From the NCBI RefSeq assembly GCF_014647135.1, contig NZ_BMOP01000013.1, forward strand, positions 62,001-126,000: a stretch of DNA of 64,000 bases, written 5' to 3'. A program made the translations under genes and the position numbers. The first letter of the stretch is position 1. The number at the start of each line of letters is the position of its first letter. Source of the DNA: Shewanella xiamenensis. Lineage in GTDB: Bacteria; Pseudomonadota; Gammaproteobacteria; Enterobacterales; Shewanellaceae. Shown one piece after another: positions 25,456-34,879 of the stretch. The notes beneath the pieces were generated by a model. The model saw nothing but the letters and a program-made list of their open reading frames with translations. It had not been told where the DNA came from and made no database searches.

Positions 25456-26781
25456 ATGGAACAAGTGGTTAGCGCAGGGAACGACAACCCTATTCAAATG
25501 ACCGATACCGTCTATTCGAAGGAAAAGTCACTCTTTACAATTTTAGCGATTATTTCAGGACTTATTTGGCTTGTACTTATTTTAGCAACTAAAGGTATCG
25601 CCCTGATTTGTGTGCTGATGTTTTTTATTATCTACCTCTTCACCCACTCGGCGTTTATCAGCTACCTCAAAGGTACCGCGGTTGAGATAAGCCCTGAGCA
25701 GTTCCCCGATTTACACAAGCAATACCTCGCCTGCTGTGAGCGTTTAGAGATTAAAGAACCACCGCGCGCCTACCTGTTAGCCGCCGATGGTATGTTAAAT
25801 GCCCTCGCGACCCGCTTTTTGCGCCGCAACTACATAGTGCTGTTTTCATCAATTGTGGATGCACTTGAGTCGGATAAAGACGCGATTAACTTTTATATCG
25901 GTCATGAGCTTGGCCATATTCGCCGTAACCATATTGGCAAAGAACCGCTGTTAGTGTTTGCCACTTGGCTGCCATTGATCGGCGCCGCCTATGCCCGTGC
26001 CTGTGAATATACCTGTGATTTACACGGCTTGCGCTGCTGCAATAGCTTACGTTCAGCCACCAATGCGGTCGCCGTACTCGCCGCCGGGGTTGAGCAGTGG
26101 AAACGGATGAATGTCGATCAATATATTCGCCAAACCCAAGAGTCGAGCGGCTTTTGGATGTCTTTCCATGAGATCAATAGCAGCTATCCTTGGCTGACTA
26201 AACGCATGGCAAGAGTACAAGCAACCGCACAAGGCAAAGTGTATACGGCGCCTTCACGCAGTGTATTTGCCTATCTCTTTAGTTTGTTTATGCCACGTAT
26301 GGGCACAGCAGGCGGCGGGATTATCATCCTTGCGGCGATTATCGGTGTGGCAGCAGCGGTCGCGATTCCCGCCTATAAGGAATACCAAGAAAAAATGGGC
26401 GCAGAGATAAGTTATGAGGCGCCAACTGATCAAACTCCGGCTTTAACTTTGACCGTTCCCGATACCGATGCTGCGGTTAAACATATAGATCAATTACATC
26501 AGTCATTAACGCCCATTACAGATACTTTAACGGCCTACTACCAAGCCCACAAAGCTTGGCCGACAGAATTGGAAGTCCTTGGACTCACGGATGCACAACT
26601 GGCCACCTTTAATCTCTACACCGATGGCATAGTCGGGTTTGTGGGCGGCGAACCCCTAGGGGATTATCAAGACTATGAGGTGTACCTATCGCCACAAGTC
26701 GACGAGCAGGATAATGTGACTTGGGTATGTAGTAGTAATGGTATTCCCGACGAGTATTTACCCGTCGATTGCCAAGGCTAA
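25456..26781 (+). CDS. M48-family metalloprotease fused to a type IV pilin-like domain
   Basis: The 441-residue membrane protein starts at 25456, where AAGGA is well spaced; an upstream frame from 25390 lacks support. Two hydrophobic helices (about 22-70) precede an M48 peptidase domain with the zinc motif HELGH (about 150-154, in FYIGHELGHIRRNH). From about 285 a helix GGGIIILAAIIGVAAAVAIP, then AYKEYQEK, strongly resembles the N-terminal helix of type IV pilins but lacks a GF(T)LIE processing site. The C-terminus (HKAWPTELEVLGL, then WVCSSNGIPDEYLPVDCQG, Cys at about 424 and 439) resembles the pilin disulfide loop. It would be the second gene of the sigma-54 operon. Confidence 0.75.
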   Translation: MEQVVSAGNDNPIQMTDTVYSKEKSLFTILAIISGLIWLVLILATKGIALICVLMFFIIYLFTHSAFISYLKGTAVEISPEQFPDLHKQYLACCERLEIKEPPRAYLLAADGMLNALATRFLRRNYIVLFSSIVDALESDKDAINFYIGHELGHIRRNHIGKEPLLVFATWLPLIGAAYARACEYTCDLHGLRCCNSLRSATNAVAVLAAGVEQWKRMNVDQYIRQTQESSGFWMSFHEINSSYPWLTKRMARVQATAQGKVYTAPSRSVFAYLFSLFMPRMGTAGGGIIILAAIIGVAAAVAIPAYKEYQEKMGAEISYEAPTDQTPALTLTVPDTDAAVKHIDQLHQSLTPITDTLTAYYQAHKAWPTELEVLGLTDAQLATFNLYTDGIVGFVGGEPLGDYQDYEVYLSPQVDEQDNVTWVCSSNGIPDEYLPVDCQG

Positions 26782-26821
26782 GATCAAAAAGCGCTAAAGT
26801 GCTAAATCCCCTCCCTAAATG

Positions 26822-26853
26822 AGAAAAAGGCATAGCAAATCGCTATGCCTTTC
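26822..26853. terminator. Terminator between the M48 gene and hutH
   Basis: AAAGGCATAGC (26826-26836) pairs with GCTATGCCTTT (26842-26852). The longer T-run is on the minus strand, so it best serves the hut transcript, though the M48 operon can use it too. Confidence 0.82.
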
Positions 26854-26920
26854 ACTTTATTGGTCGCTTGCTTCAGCACTTTTCACCCGCAGAGGGGTTA
26901 TCGGCGCCAAAGACTATGCA

Positions 26921-28462
26921 TTACAGACTCGGCAATACGCCTTGGGGCAAGTAAGCATTAAAGCTGGCGGTGTACAACAGATCCGTTGCCGCTTCGATAT
27001 CCGGCGCGAAGTATCTGTCTTTATCGTAGTAGGCAACCACTTCGCGTAGCTCGGCTTTGGCCTTAGCCACTGCATCACTTGGCGCTAATGGTGCACGGAA
27101 ATCCAACCCTTGGGCGGCCGCTAACAATTCAATCGCTAATACGCCGCGGGTGTTTTCACTCATATCCCGCAAACGGCGCGCCGCAAAGGTCGCCATAGAC
27201 ACATGGTCTTCTTGGTTGGCCGAGGTTGGCAAGCTGTCGACCGAGGCTGGATGGGCGTAGGTTTTGTTTTCAGAGGCTAATGCCGCCGCGGTTACTTGGG
27301 CGATCATAAAGCCCGAGTTCACCCCGCCGTTTTTCACTAGGAAAGGTGGCAATTTAGACAGGCTAGAGTCGATGAGCAGCGCAATACGACGCTCTGCAAT
27401 CGCGCCTAATTCGGCAATCGCAATCGCCAAATTATCCGCAGCCATAGCGACTGGTTCGGCGTGGAAGTTACCGCCAGAGATAATATCGCCAGTATCTTGG
27501 AATACCAGCGGGTTATCGGTCACGCCATTGGCCTCAGTGCCTAACACTTCCGCCGCTTGGCGAATTTGCGTCAAGCAAGCGCCTAGCACCTGTGGTTGGC
27601 AGCGCAGCGAATAAGGGTCTTGTACCTTTTCACAGTTTGCATGGCTTAAGCTGATTTCAGACTCTTCACCCAACAGATGACGGAACACCATAGCTGAATC
27701 GATTTGACCTTTTTGACCACGGGCCGCATGGATGCGAGGATCGAACGGACTGCGGCTACCCATGGCCGCCTCAACGCTCATCGCGCCAATCACTGAGCTG
27801 GCAGCAAACAAGTCTTCAGCGTGGAACAAGCCTTCCAGCGCCAGCGCGGTAGAAGCCTGAGTACCGTTGAGCAGCGCTAAGCCTTCCTTCGCAGCTAAAT
27901 CGAGTGGCTTAAGGCCGGCGATTTCTAAGCCTTCGGCGGCCGAAATAATCTGCCCTTGGTAGCTCATCTCGCCTTCACCCAAGAGCGGCAGACACATATG
28001 GGCTAACGGCGCTAAGTCGCCAGAGGCACCCACAGAACCTTTTTCAGGCACGCAGGGATAAACCTCGGCATTCACTAAGCTGATAAGGAAGTTAATCACT
28101 TCTAAACGGATACCCGAGAAGCCACGGCTTAAGGAGTTGATTTTTAACACTATCATCAGGCGCACGGTCGCGTCCTGCATGTATTGGCCCGTGCCCGCTG
28201 CGTGGGATAACACGATAGAGCGTTGCAGCAATTGCAGATCTTCCGGGGCAATCTTAGTGTTGGCCAGCAGACCAAAACCTGTGTTGATGCCGTAAACGGT
28301 GCGACCTTCATCCAACACCTTTTGCACGATTTGCGCGCTGGTGTTGATATCGTTTATCGCCTCTGGCGCCAGTTCGAGTGTCAGCTTATGGCGGCTGATT
28401 TCACGCAGTTGCGCCAGACTTAAACTGCCGGGCGTTAATACTAAATGATTGACTGATTTCAT
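26921..28462 (-). CDS. hutH: Histidine ammonia-lyase
   Basis: HutH removes ammonia from L-histidine to give trans-urocanate, the first step of histidine breakdown. The protein carries the Ala-Ser-Gly triad ([15 protein letters not shown], near residue 145) that cyclises to the MIO cofactor, and the conserved FSGIRLEV and [11 protein letters not shown] segments. I start it at the ATG at 28462 (513 residues, the normal length); a GTG at 28495 would add 11 residues without a ribosome site. It follows hutU on the same strand, about 50 bases after its stop, so the two are one operon under HutC. Confidence 0.96.
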   Translation of the reverse strand: MKSVNHLVLTPGSLSLAQLREISRHKLTLELAPEAINDINTSAQIVQKVLDEGRTVYGINTGFGLLANTKIAPEDLQLLQRSIVLSHAAGTGQYMQDATVRLMIVLKINSLSRGFSGIRLEVINFLISLVNAEVYPCVPEKGSVGASGDLAPLAHMCLPLLGEGEMSYQGQIISAAEGLEIAGLKPLDLAAKEGLALLNGTQASTALALEGLFHAEDLFAASSVIGAMSVEAAMGSRSPFDPRIHAARGQKGQIDSAMVFRHLLGEESEISLSHANCEKVQDPYSLRCQPQVLGACLTQIRQAAEVLGTEANGVTDNPLVFQDTGDIISGGNFHAEPVAMAADNLAIAIAELGAIAERRIALLIDSSLSKLPPFLVKNGGVNSGFMIAQVTAAALASENKTYAHPASVDSLPTSANQEDHVSMATFAARRLRDMSENTRGVLAIELLAAAQGLDFRAPLAPSDAVAKAKAELREVVAYYDKDRYFAPDIEAATDLLYTASFNAYLPQGVLPSL

Positions 28463-28511
28463 TTTTACATCCGTATTCTTGTCGTTGTTTTTCACGGTTT
28501 GTGTTGAATTG

Positions 28512-30182
28512 TTAGTCTTTAAGCATGGGCAGATCTAAGCCCTGCTCTTTTGCGCAGTTTTTCGCGATCTCGTAACCCGCATCCGCATGGCGCATCACGC
28601 CTGTCGCTGGGTCGTTCCACAGCACGCGGCCAACACGTTTAGCGGCGGCCTCAGTACCGTCACACACGATCACTACACCCGAGTGTTGACTAAAGCCCAT
28701 GCCCACACCACCACCATGGTGCAGCGACACCCAAGTCGCACCGCTGGCAGTGTTTAGCAGAGCGTTCAGTAACGGCCAGTCAGATACTGCGTCTGAACCG
28801 TCCATCATAGATTCGGTTTCACGGTTAGGACTGGCGACTGAGCCTGAGTCTAAGTGGTCGCGACCAATGACGATGGGCGCCGACAGCTCGCCGTTTTTCA
28901 CCATCTCATTAAAGGCTTGAGCTAAACGCGCACGGTCCTTTAAACCCACCCAGCAGATACGCGCTGGCAGACCTTGGAAGGCGATACGCTCACGAGCCAT
29001 ATCTAACCAGTTGTGCAGGTGAGGATTATCTGGGATCAGTTCTTTGACTTTAGCGTCGGTCTTGTAGATATCCTCAGGATCGCCAGACAGGGCAACCCAA
29101 CGGAACGGGCCGATACCTTCACAGAAGAGTGGGCGAATATAGGCAGGCACAAAACCTGGGAAATCGAACGCGTTTTTAACGCCGGTTTCGAAGGCCATTT
29201 GGCGAATGTTGTTACCATAGTCTAAGGTCGCCGCGCCTGCCGCTTGCAGATCCAGCATGGCTTGCACCTGTACCGCCATCGAGGCTTTAGCCGCTTTAAC
29301 GACGGCAGCTTCATCGGTTTTACGCATGTCAGCGGCTTGCGCCATGGTCCAGCCCTGTGGCAAATAGCCGTTCAGCGGATCGTGGGCAGAGGTTTGGTCG
29401 GTAACAACGTCAGGAGTAATGCCACGCTTCACTAATTCTGCAAAGATATCGGCAGCGTTAGCCAGCAGGCCCACAGATACTGGTTTACCCGAGGCATTGG
29501 CGTCGTTGATCATAGACAAGGCTTCGTCTAATGAAGTGGCCTTTTTATCCACATAACGGGTACGCAGACGAAAATCGATACGAGTTTCATCGACTTCACA
29601 GGCAAGCACAGAGAAACCGGCCATAGTCCCGGCGAGCGTTTGCGCGCCGCCCATACCACCCAAACCACCTGTGAGGATCCACTTACCGGCAGCAACGCCG
29701 CTAAAGTGTTGTTTTGCGACCGACACAAAAGTTTCGTAGGTACCTTGGACAATACCCTGTGTCCCGATATAAATCCACGAACCTGCGGTCATCTGGCCAT
29801 ACATGGCCAAACCTTGCTTATCTAGCTCGTTGAAGTGTTCCCAGTTTGCCCAATGTGGCACTAGGTTAGAGTTAGCAATCAGCACGCGCGGTGCATCGGC
29901 GTGGGTACGGAATACGCCTACAGGTTTGCCCGATTGCACTAATAAAGTTTCATCGTCTTCGAGACGTTGTAGCACTTCGATAATCTTGTCGTAGCAGTCC
30001 CAGTCGCGGGCCGCGCGGCCGATACCGCCATAAACTACTAAATCCTCTGGACGCTCGGCGACATCGGGATGTAAGTTGTTCATTAACATGCGCATTGGCG
30101 CTTCGGTTAACCAGCTTTTACAGCTTAATTGGCTACCATGGGGCGCAATAATACGGCGGCTTGGGTCGTGTCGCTTGTCCAT
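28512..30182 (-). CDS. hutU: Urocanate hydratase
   Basis: Urocanase hydrates urocanate to 4-imidazolone-5-propionate with NAD+ as an electrophilic cofactor. I use the ATG at 30182, preceded by AGAGGA, giving 556 residues, the standard length; a longer frame from 30290 is unsupported. Family segments are clear: [20 protein letters not shown] near the N-terminus, the glycine-rich [16 protein letters not shown] (about 165-180), and near the C-terminus [19 protein letters not shown]. It sits between hutC and hutH on the minus strand. Confidence 0.96.
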   Translation of the reverse strand: MDKRHDPSRRIIAPHGSQLSCKSWLTEAPMRMLMNNLHPDVAERPEDLVVYGGIGRAARDWDCYDKIIEVLQRLEDDETLLVQSGKPVGVFRTHADAPRVLIANSNLVPHWANWEHFNELDKQGLAMYGQMTAGSWIYIGTQGIVQGTYETFVSVAKQHFSGVAAGKWILTGGLGGMGGAQTLAGTMAGFSVLACEVDETRIDFRLRTRYVDKKATSLDEALSMINDANASGKPVSVGLLANAADIFAELVKRGITPDVVTDQTSAHDPLNGYLPQGWTMAQAADMRKTDEAAVVKAAKASMAVQVQAMLDLQAAGAATLDYGNNIRQMAFETGVKNAFDFPGFVPAYIRPLFCEGIGPFRWVALSGDPEDIYKTDAKVKELIPDNPHLHNWLDMARERIAFQGLPARICWVGLKDRARLAQAFNEMVKNGELSAPIVIGRDHLDSGSVASPNRETESMMDGSDAVSDWPLLNALLNTASGATWVSLHHGGGVGMGFSQHSGVVIVCDGTEAAAKRVGRVLWNDPATGVMRHADAGYEIAKNCAKEQGLDLPMLKD

Positions 30183-30305
30183 TGAGATGTCCTCTTTCAA
30201 CCTGTTGAACTCACTCGCCTTACGGCTAAGTGCTATTGTTTTTATTGTGTTTTTGTCGCTAAACATCGGATGAATGCCATAAGCATTCACCTCTGTTTGC
30301 GTACG

Positions 30306-31013
30306 TTATTTATTGAATGTCAGGTGTCCGCCGAGCTTAAAGCGGCTACCCGGGTGTACTAATTTGGCAAAACTCACCACCCCTTGGCGTGACCAAGTGC
30401 GGCGTAAAATCTGTAAACAGGGTTCGGTCGCCGGAATGGCTAACCTCTGTTGCAACTCACTACTGGCAATAATCGCCTCAATCGTATGATGCGCCTCGGT
30501 CAGCGGCGCCACCTGCGACAGATATTCATGGGGTGTTTGCAAGCTAAAATCCTGCACTAGGTAATCGGGGGCAAAAGCGGGGTTCACATAACGCTCCTCG
30601 ACTTGTAGCGGTAACCCCTGCTCGCAATGCACTAATATTGAATGAAATACCGGACTGTCCACTTCGAGCGCCAGTGCGATGGCGATAGGCGCGGTAGCGT
30701 TTACTTGCTCAAGAGCCAACTGCTGCACACTGTAACCATGACCACGGTCTTTGATTTCGTCGGCAATGTTGCGGATCGCCAACATGGAGGATTGCGACTT
30801 TCGCCCCGCAACAAAGGTGCCCAGCCCCTGTGAGCGCTCAAGAACGCCGTTGTCCGTCAGCTCGGTCAAGGCGCGACGCGCCGTCATCCGGCTACAGACA
30901 AACAGTTCGGCTAGCTGGTTTTCCGAGGGTACGCGGGCATTTTCTTCCCACTCACCAGACTCGATACAGCCAATGATATATTGCTTAATTTCTGCAAACT
31001 TAGGCGTAGCCAA
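30306..31013 (-). CDS. hutC: GntR-family histidine-utilisation repressor
   Basis: HutC represses hut genes until urocanate binds. The 235-residue protein has an N-terminal winged helix (PSENQLAELFVCSRMTARRALTELTDNGVLERSQGLGTFVA, about 28-68) and a C-terminal UTRA ligand domain. The start is TTG at 31013 with GAGGAAG 5-6 bases upstream, which suggests low translation. A seven-copy 7-bp repeat begins only about 8 bases beyond that ribosome site, and the predicted HutC palindrome lies further upstream, so autoregulation is likely. The gap to hutU is 123 bases. Confidence 0.93.
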   Translation of the reverse strand: MATPKFAEIKQYIIGCIESGEWEENARVPSENQLAELFVCSRMTARRALTELTDNGVLERSQGLGTFVAGRKSQSSMLAIRNIADEIKDRGHGYSVQQLALEQVNATAPIAIALALEVDSPVFHSILVHCEQGLPLQVEERYVNPAFAPDYLVQDFSLQTPHEYLSQVAPLTEAHHTIEAIIASSELQQRLAIPATEPCLQILRRTWSRQGVVSFAKLVHPGSRFKLGGHLTFNK

Positions 31014-31032
31014 AACACTTCCTCGGTATAAA

Positions 31033-31081
31033 AATCTAGAATCTAGAATCTAGAATCTAGAATCTAGAATCTAGAATCTAG
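31033..31081. repeat. Seven tandem copies of a 7-bp repeat (AATCTAG)
   Basis: Seven exact units of AATCTAG run from 31033 to 31081 without a mismatch, within the hutC leader or promoter and between hutC and the HutC palindrome. A change in copy number by slippage would alter spacing by 7 bp per unit. This makes it a candidate contingency locus; variation is an inference. Confidence 0.95.
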
Positions 31082-31130
31082 GTGCTAGACGCGGGCACAC
31101 TTTCAAACGTTCAAAATTGCGGCTACAATC

Positions 31131-31162
31131 CTAGCTTGTATATACAAGTAAATACAAGCTAG
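31131..31162. promoter_or_regulatory. HutC operator (double palindrome)
   Basis: A perfect 14-bp palindrome CTTGTATATACAAG lies at 31135-31148. A wider perfect inverted repeat pairs CTAGCTTGTAT (31131-31141) with ATACAAGCTAG (31152-31162). TGTATATACA is the core known for HutC operators in Pseudomonas. It lies between divergent hutC and hutI, about 65 bases before hutI, and can control both. Confidence 0.85.
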
Positions 31163-31226
31163 CTCACATAACTTTCGATAATAAAGAGTTTGCGGGGCCC
31201 AAAAGCCAACGCAGCGAGGGATAACA

Positions 31227-32453
31227 ATGTCTTGGGATCAGGTTTGGATAGACGTTAACGTAGCAACAATGGACCCTTCCATATCAGCACCTTACGGCGC
31301 AATTACCAATGCGGCTATCGCAGTAAAAGACGGTAAAATTGCCTGGTTAGGCCCACGCAGCGAGCTGCCCGCCTTCGATGTATTGTCCATTCCTGTTTAC
31401 AGGGGCAAGGGCGGTTGGATCACTCCGGGGCTGATTGATGCCCACACACATTTAGTGTTTGCCGGTAATCGTGCCAACGAATTTGAGCTACGCCTAAAGG
31501 GCGCTACCTACGAGGACATCGCCCGTGCTGGCGGCGGCATTATTTCCACTGTTAACGCCTGCCGTGAGGCCGACGAAGCCGAGCTATTTGACCTCGGGCG
31601 CCAGCGTTTAAACGCGCTAGCCAAAGAAGGGGTGACTACGGTTGAGATTAAATCTGGCTATGGTCTAGATACCGAAACTGAACTAAAAATCCTGCGCGTG
31701 GCCCGCGAACTCGGTAAACATCACCATGTGGATGTGAAGACCACCTTCCTCGGTGCCCATGCGGTGCCACCCGAGTTTAAAGACAATAGTGACGGCTATG
31801 TCGACCTAATTATCAATAAGATGCTGCCTGCGGTGATTGCCGAGAATCTTGCCGATGCGGTGGATGTGTTCTGTGAGAATATCGCCTTTAACCTAAAGCA
31901 AACCGAGCGCGTACTGAGCGCCGCCAAAGCGGCTGGCCTGCAAGTTAAACTGCACGCCGAGCAATTATCCAATATGGGCGGCTCTGAATTAGCCGCACGT
32001 TTAGGGGCTAAGTCGGTCGATCATATTGAATATTTAGATGAGGCCGGCGTTAAAGCCCTAAGTGAAAGTGGCACCTGCGCCGTGCTGTTACCGGGCGCGT
32101 TTTACTTTTTGCGGGAAACCCAAAAACCGCCAATCGACTTATTGCGTCAATACGGTGTGCCTATGGTGCTCGCCAGCGACTTTAACCCCGGCTCATCGCC
32201 CATCTGCTCGACCCTGCTGATGCTGAACATGGGTTGCACCCTATTCCGCTTAACCCCAGAGGAAGCGCTTGCGGGTTTAACATTGAATGCCGCCAAGGCA
32301 CTAGGGATTGAAGAGAATGTCGGCAGCTTAGTGGTTGGTAAACAGGCGGATTTCTGTCTGTGGGATATCGCCACCCCAGCGCAGTTGGCCTACAGCTACG
32401 GCGTCAATCCCTGCAAGGATGTAGTAAAAAACGGTAAGCTAATCCATCAATAA
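31227..32453 (+). CDS. hutI: Imidazolonepropionase
   Basis: HutI is a metal-dependent amidohydrolase that opens 4-imidazolone-5-propionate to N-formimino-L-glutamate, the third step of histidine breakdown. The 408-residue protein has the metal ligands in [19 protein letters not shown] (about 71-89), [10 protein letters not shown] (about 175-184), [12 protein letters not shown] (about 240-251) and [11 protein letters not shown] (about 314-324), and the AdeC-like tail ([12 protein letters not shown]). It is divergent from hutC and shares the HutC operator region. No hutG is visible in the window, so the last step must be encoded elsewhere. Confidence 0.96.
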   Translation: MSWDQVWIDVNVATMDPSISAPYGAITNAAIAVKDGKIAWLGPRSELPAFDVLSIPVYRGKGGWITPGLIDAHTHLVFAGNRANEFELRLKGATYEDIARAGGGIISTVNACREADEAELFDLGRQRLNALAKEGVTTVEIKSGYGLDTETELKILRVARELGKHHHVDVKTTFLGAHAVPPEFKDNSDGYVDLIINKMLPAVIAENLADAVDVFCENIAFNLKQTERVLSAAKAAGLQVKLHAEQLSNMGGSELAARLGAKSVDHIEYLDEAGVKALSESGTCAVLLPGAFYFLRETQKPPIDLLRQYGVPMVLASDFNPGSSPICSTLLMLNMGCTLFRLTPEEALAGLTLNAAKALGIEENVGSLVVGKQADFCLWDIATPAQLAYSYGVNPCKDVVKNGKLIHQ

Positions 32454-32465
32454 TTTCAAAGCTTT

Positions 32466-32505
32466 GGTCTATTTAACTGCACTCACTCAGTTAAATAGAC
32501 CTTCT
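32466..32505 (+). terminator. Terminator-like hairpin after hutI
   Basis: GGTCTATTTAACTG (32466-32479) pairs perfectly with CAGTTAAATAGACC (32488-32501) across an 8-base loop. The tail is only TTCT, so termination may be weak. Confidence 0.65.
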
Positions 32506-32777
32506 GACAATAGTGACAAGATCTCCTGCACTAGATACATCGCCTAAATACCTAAATTCCAACAGCATAATCTTGATTTAGATGCATTAGGTTACACTGC
32601 CAGCACATATCATCTAACACATTGAAATAAATTAAAAATTAAACATTTCATGTGATTTTCTGCAAATAACCACATTTTTATCCTCAAATAGGAAAAATGT
32701 CCGTTTTTTTAACGAAAAAATCTTGAATGATTCATCTCTATAAAATGATCTATTACCAGATGATGATGGATGAACCT
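32506..32777 (+). promoter_or_regulatory. AT-rich promoter region of nupC
   Basis: Together with the preceding hairpin this forms the 324-base gap between hutI and nupC. It contains an inverted repeat ACATTTTT (32672-32679) and AAAAATGT (32693-32700), and a lone TGTGA half-site near 32651 without a convincing partner. I see no gene in it. Regulation by Crp or by the nearby Crp/Fnr protein is possible but unproven. Confidence 0.4.
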
Positions 32778-33998
32778 ATGTCAACAATCATGAGTTGTAT
32801 CGGTATTGCTGTTCTAGTCTTTATTGGGTATCTATTCTCCGAAAATAAACGCCAAATAAAATTTAAAACCATTGCAGGAGCATTAACACTTCAAATTTTA
32901 CTCGGTGCATTTGTTATGTTTGTACCAGCAGGAGTCACCATCATTGAAGCCATGAGCAGTGGCGTCAACAGTGTAATTGCCTTTTCAAATTCTGGTTTAA
33001 CCTTTGTTTTTGGCGATCTAGCTAACTATAAATTAGGCTTTGTTTTCGTTATCAACGTACTTTGCGTAGTGATATTTATCTCTGCCTTAATCTCAGTACT
33101 CTACTACCTAAAAGTCATGCAATTTATCATTAATATTATTGGTGGCGGACTCTCTAAGATATTAGGTACCAGTAAAGCTGAATCTCTTTCTGCCACAGCA
33201 AATATTTTTGTCGGACCAATTGAAGCCCCATCGATGGTTCGACCCTTAGTCAAAAACATGACTCGCTCAGAGTTATTTGCTGTTATGACAGGTGGATTAG
33301 CCAGTGTCGCGGGTGGCACTATGGTGGGATATATCAACCTAGGCATTGATCCTAAATATATTCTTACAGCTTGTTTTATGACCGCACCAGCAGGTCTATT
33401 ATTTGCAAAGCTACTCTGCCCACAAACTGAACAAAATATAGTTAATAATGACAATAAAATCGAAGATGCTGATCAGCCCAAAGGATTATTAGCAGCCATT
33501 ACTGATGGCTCTTTAATGGGCATGAACCAAGTTATTACTGTAACGGCATTATTAGTATCATTTGTAGCCATTATTGCATTATTAAATGGCATCATTGGTA
33601 GTATCGGTAATTTATTTAGTATCGATAAGCTTACATTAGAAATGATTATTGGCTATTTGCTATCTCCATTAGCATTCCTCATGGGAGTCCCTTGGTCTGA
33701 AGCAATACCTGCAGCTTCAATTATTGGCCAAAAAATTGCCATTAATGAATTTGTTGCTTATATCAGTTTCTTAGAAGTATCTAATACTCTTTCAGATAAA
33801 ACACAGGCCATTGTTGTCTTTAGCCTATGTGGATTTGCCAATATTGGCTCACTTGCTATGGTCGTTGGTGGTATCGCTGCCATGTGCCCAGATAAACGAG
33901 AACTTATCACTCAAATTGGCCCAAGAGTACTTTTAGCCGCAATCTTGGCCAATTTAATGTCAGGTACTATTGCAGGCGCCTTAGTGTCATTAATGTAA
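32778..33998 (+). CDS. nupC: NupC-family concentrative nucleoside transporter
   Basis: This protein of about 406 residues imports nucleosides with protons or sodium. I start it at the ATG at 32778 because homologues begin near MSTIMSCIGIAV; in-frame codons from 32727 give a poor extension. Family segments are present: FVFVINVLCVVIFISALISVLYYL, FVGPIEAPSMVRPLV and a late FSLCGFANIGSLAMVVGG. deoD follows 14 bases later. The block is visibly richer in A and T than hutI and than the genes after 36 kb, suggesting acquisition. Confidence 0.92.
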   Translation: MSTIMSCIGIAVLVFIGYLFSENKRQIKFKTIAGALTLQILLGAFVMFVPAGVTIIEAMSSGVNSVIAFSNSGLTFVFGDLANYKLGFVFVINVLCVVIFISALISVLYYLKVMQFIINIIGGGLSKILGTSKAESLSATANIFVGPIEAPSMVRPLVKNMTRSELFAVMTGGLASVAGGTMVGYINLGIDPKYILTACFMTAPAGLLFAKLLCPQTEQNIVNNDNKIEDADQPKGLLAAITDGSLMGMNQVITVTALLVSFVAIIALLNGIIGSIGNLFSIDKLTLEMIIGYLLSPLAFLMGVPWSEAIPAASIIGQKIAINEFVAYISFLEVSNTLSDKTQAIVVFSLCGFANIGSLAMVVGGIAAMCPDKRELITQIGPRVLLAAILANLMSGTIAGALVSLM

Positions 33999-34012
33999 TT
34001 TAGAGGTGAAAC

Positions 34013-34723
34013 ATGTCGACTCCACATATCAATGCGAATCCTGGTGACTTTGCAAAAACAATTATTATGTCTGGTGACCCACTCAGAGCAAAACTTATTG
34101 CAGAAACTTATTTAGAGGATGTAAAGGAAGTCACTAATGTCCGTGGAATATTAGGTTTTACTGGAAAATATAAATCTAAAGATATTTCAATTATGGGTCA
34201 TGGCATGGGTGCACCTTCAGCCTCGATTTATTTTCATGAACTGATGACAACCTACGGTGTTAAAAACTTTATTCGAGTAGGTAGTTGTGGAGCTATATCG
34301 GATAATATTCAGCTGAAAGATTTAATTGTTGCCATGGGAGCCTCTACAGACTCCAAAATAAATCGTATTCGCTTTTTAGACCACGATCTGGCAGCCATCG
34401 CAAACTTTGACCTGTTACAGGCGTGTGTTGAAGTGTTAAAAACGACAACTGTTAACTATAAGGTAGGCAACGTATTTTCATCTGATCTATTTTATCGACC
34501 AAATGAAAATGACTATACCCTGATGGCAAAATACGGCGTACTAGGTGTAGAAATGGAAGTAAACGCTCTTTATGCGCTTGCTGCAGAGCATCAATGCCGC
34601 GCACTCGCTCTTTGTACCGTTACAGACCATATTACCCAGCATGAACATTTAACGGCTGACGAACGCAGAACCGATCTCCATGAAATGGTCAAAGTCGCAT
34701 TAGAAACGGCCATTAAAATTTAA
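34013..34723 (+). CDS. deoD: Purine-nucleoside phosphorylase, DeoD type
   Basis: DeoD cleaves purine ribo- and deoxyribonucleosides with phosphate to free base and (deoxy)ribose 1-phosphate. The 236-residue protein has the family segments MSTPHINANPGDFAKTIIMSGDPLRAK (phosphate-binding), GHGMGAPSASIYFHEL (about 63-78), RVGSCGAIS (about 87-95) and GVEMEVNALYALA (about 178-190). The TVTDHI segment replaces the usual TVSDHI. It lies 14 bases after nupC with a good AGAGG ribosome site, so uptake and phosphorolysis are coupled. Confidence 0.94.
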   Translation: MSTPHINANPGDFAKTIIMSGDPLRAKLIAETYLEDVKEVTNVRGILGFTGKYKSKDISIMGHGMGAPSASIYFHELMTTYGVKNFIRVGSCGAISDNIQLKDLIVAMGASTDSKINRIRFLDHDLAAIANFDLLQACVEVLKTTTVNYKVGNVFSSDLFYRPNENDYTLMAKYGVLGVEMEVNALYALAAEHQCRALALCTVTDHITQHEHLTADERRTDLHEMVKVALETAIKI

Positions 34724-34832
34724 TCTATTTAATATGGTTAAAGCGTATTGAATAAATCTTAACTTAATGCGTTTTAACCACTTTCACCAAATTCATACTC
34801 CAGGGTAGTGATTGCTATTCAATACTGCGATA

Positions 34833-34846
34833 GTATACTTGTATAC
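34833..34846. promoter_or_regulatory. Palindromic site upstream of the Crp/Fnr-type gene
   Basis: GTATAC occurs twice (34833-34838 and 34841-34846) separated by TT, forming an inverted repeat about 34 bases before the regulator gene. It could be an operator or part of the promoter; this is an inference from position only. Confidence 0.4.
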
Positions 34847-34879
34847 AAATAACATGTTTTGAATATGTAACAAATACTT

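Noticed and set aside
31033..31081. CRISPR-like array
   Set aside because: The units are 7 bp with no spacers; it is a simple tandem repeat.
32640..32700. Crp site before nupC (TGTGA near 32651)
   Set aside because: The right half-site at the needed 6-base spacing is missing. Only a weak inverted repeat of A/T bases is there.
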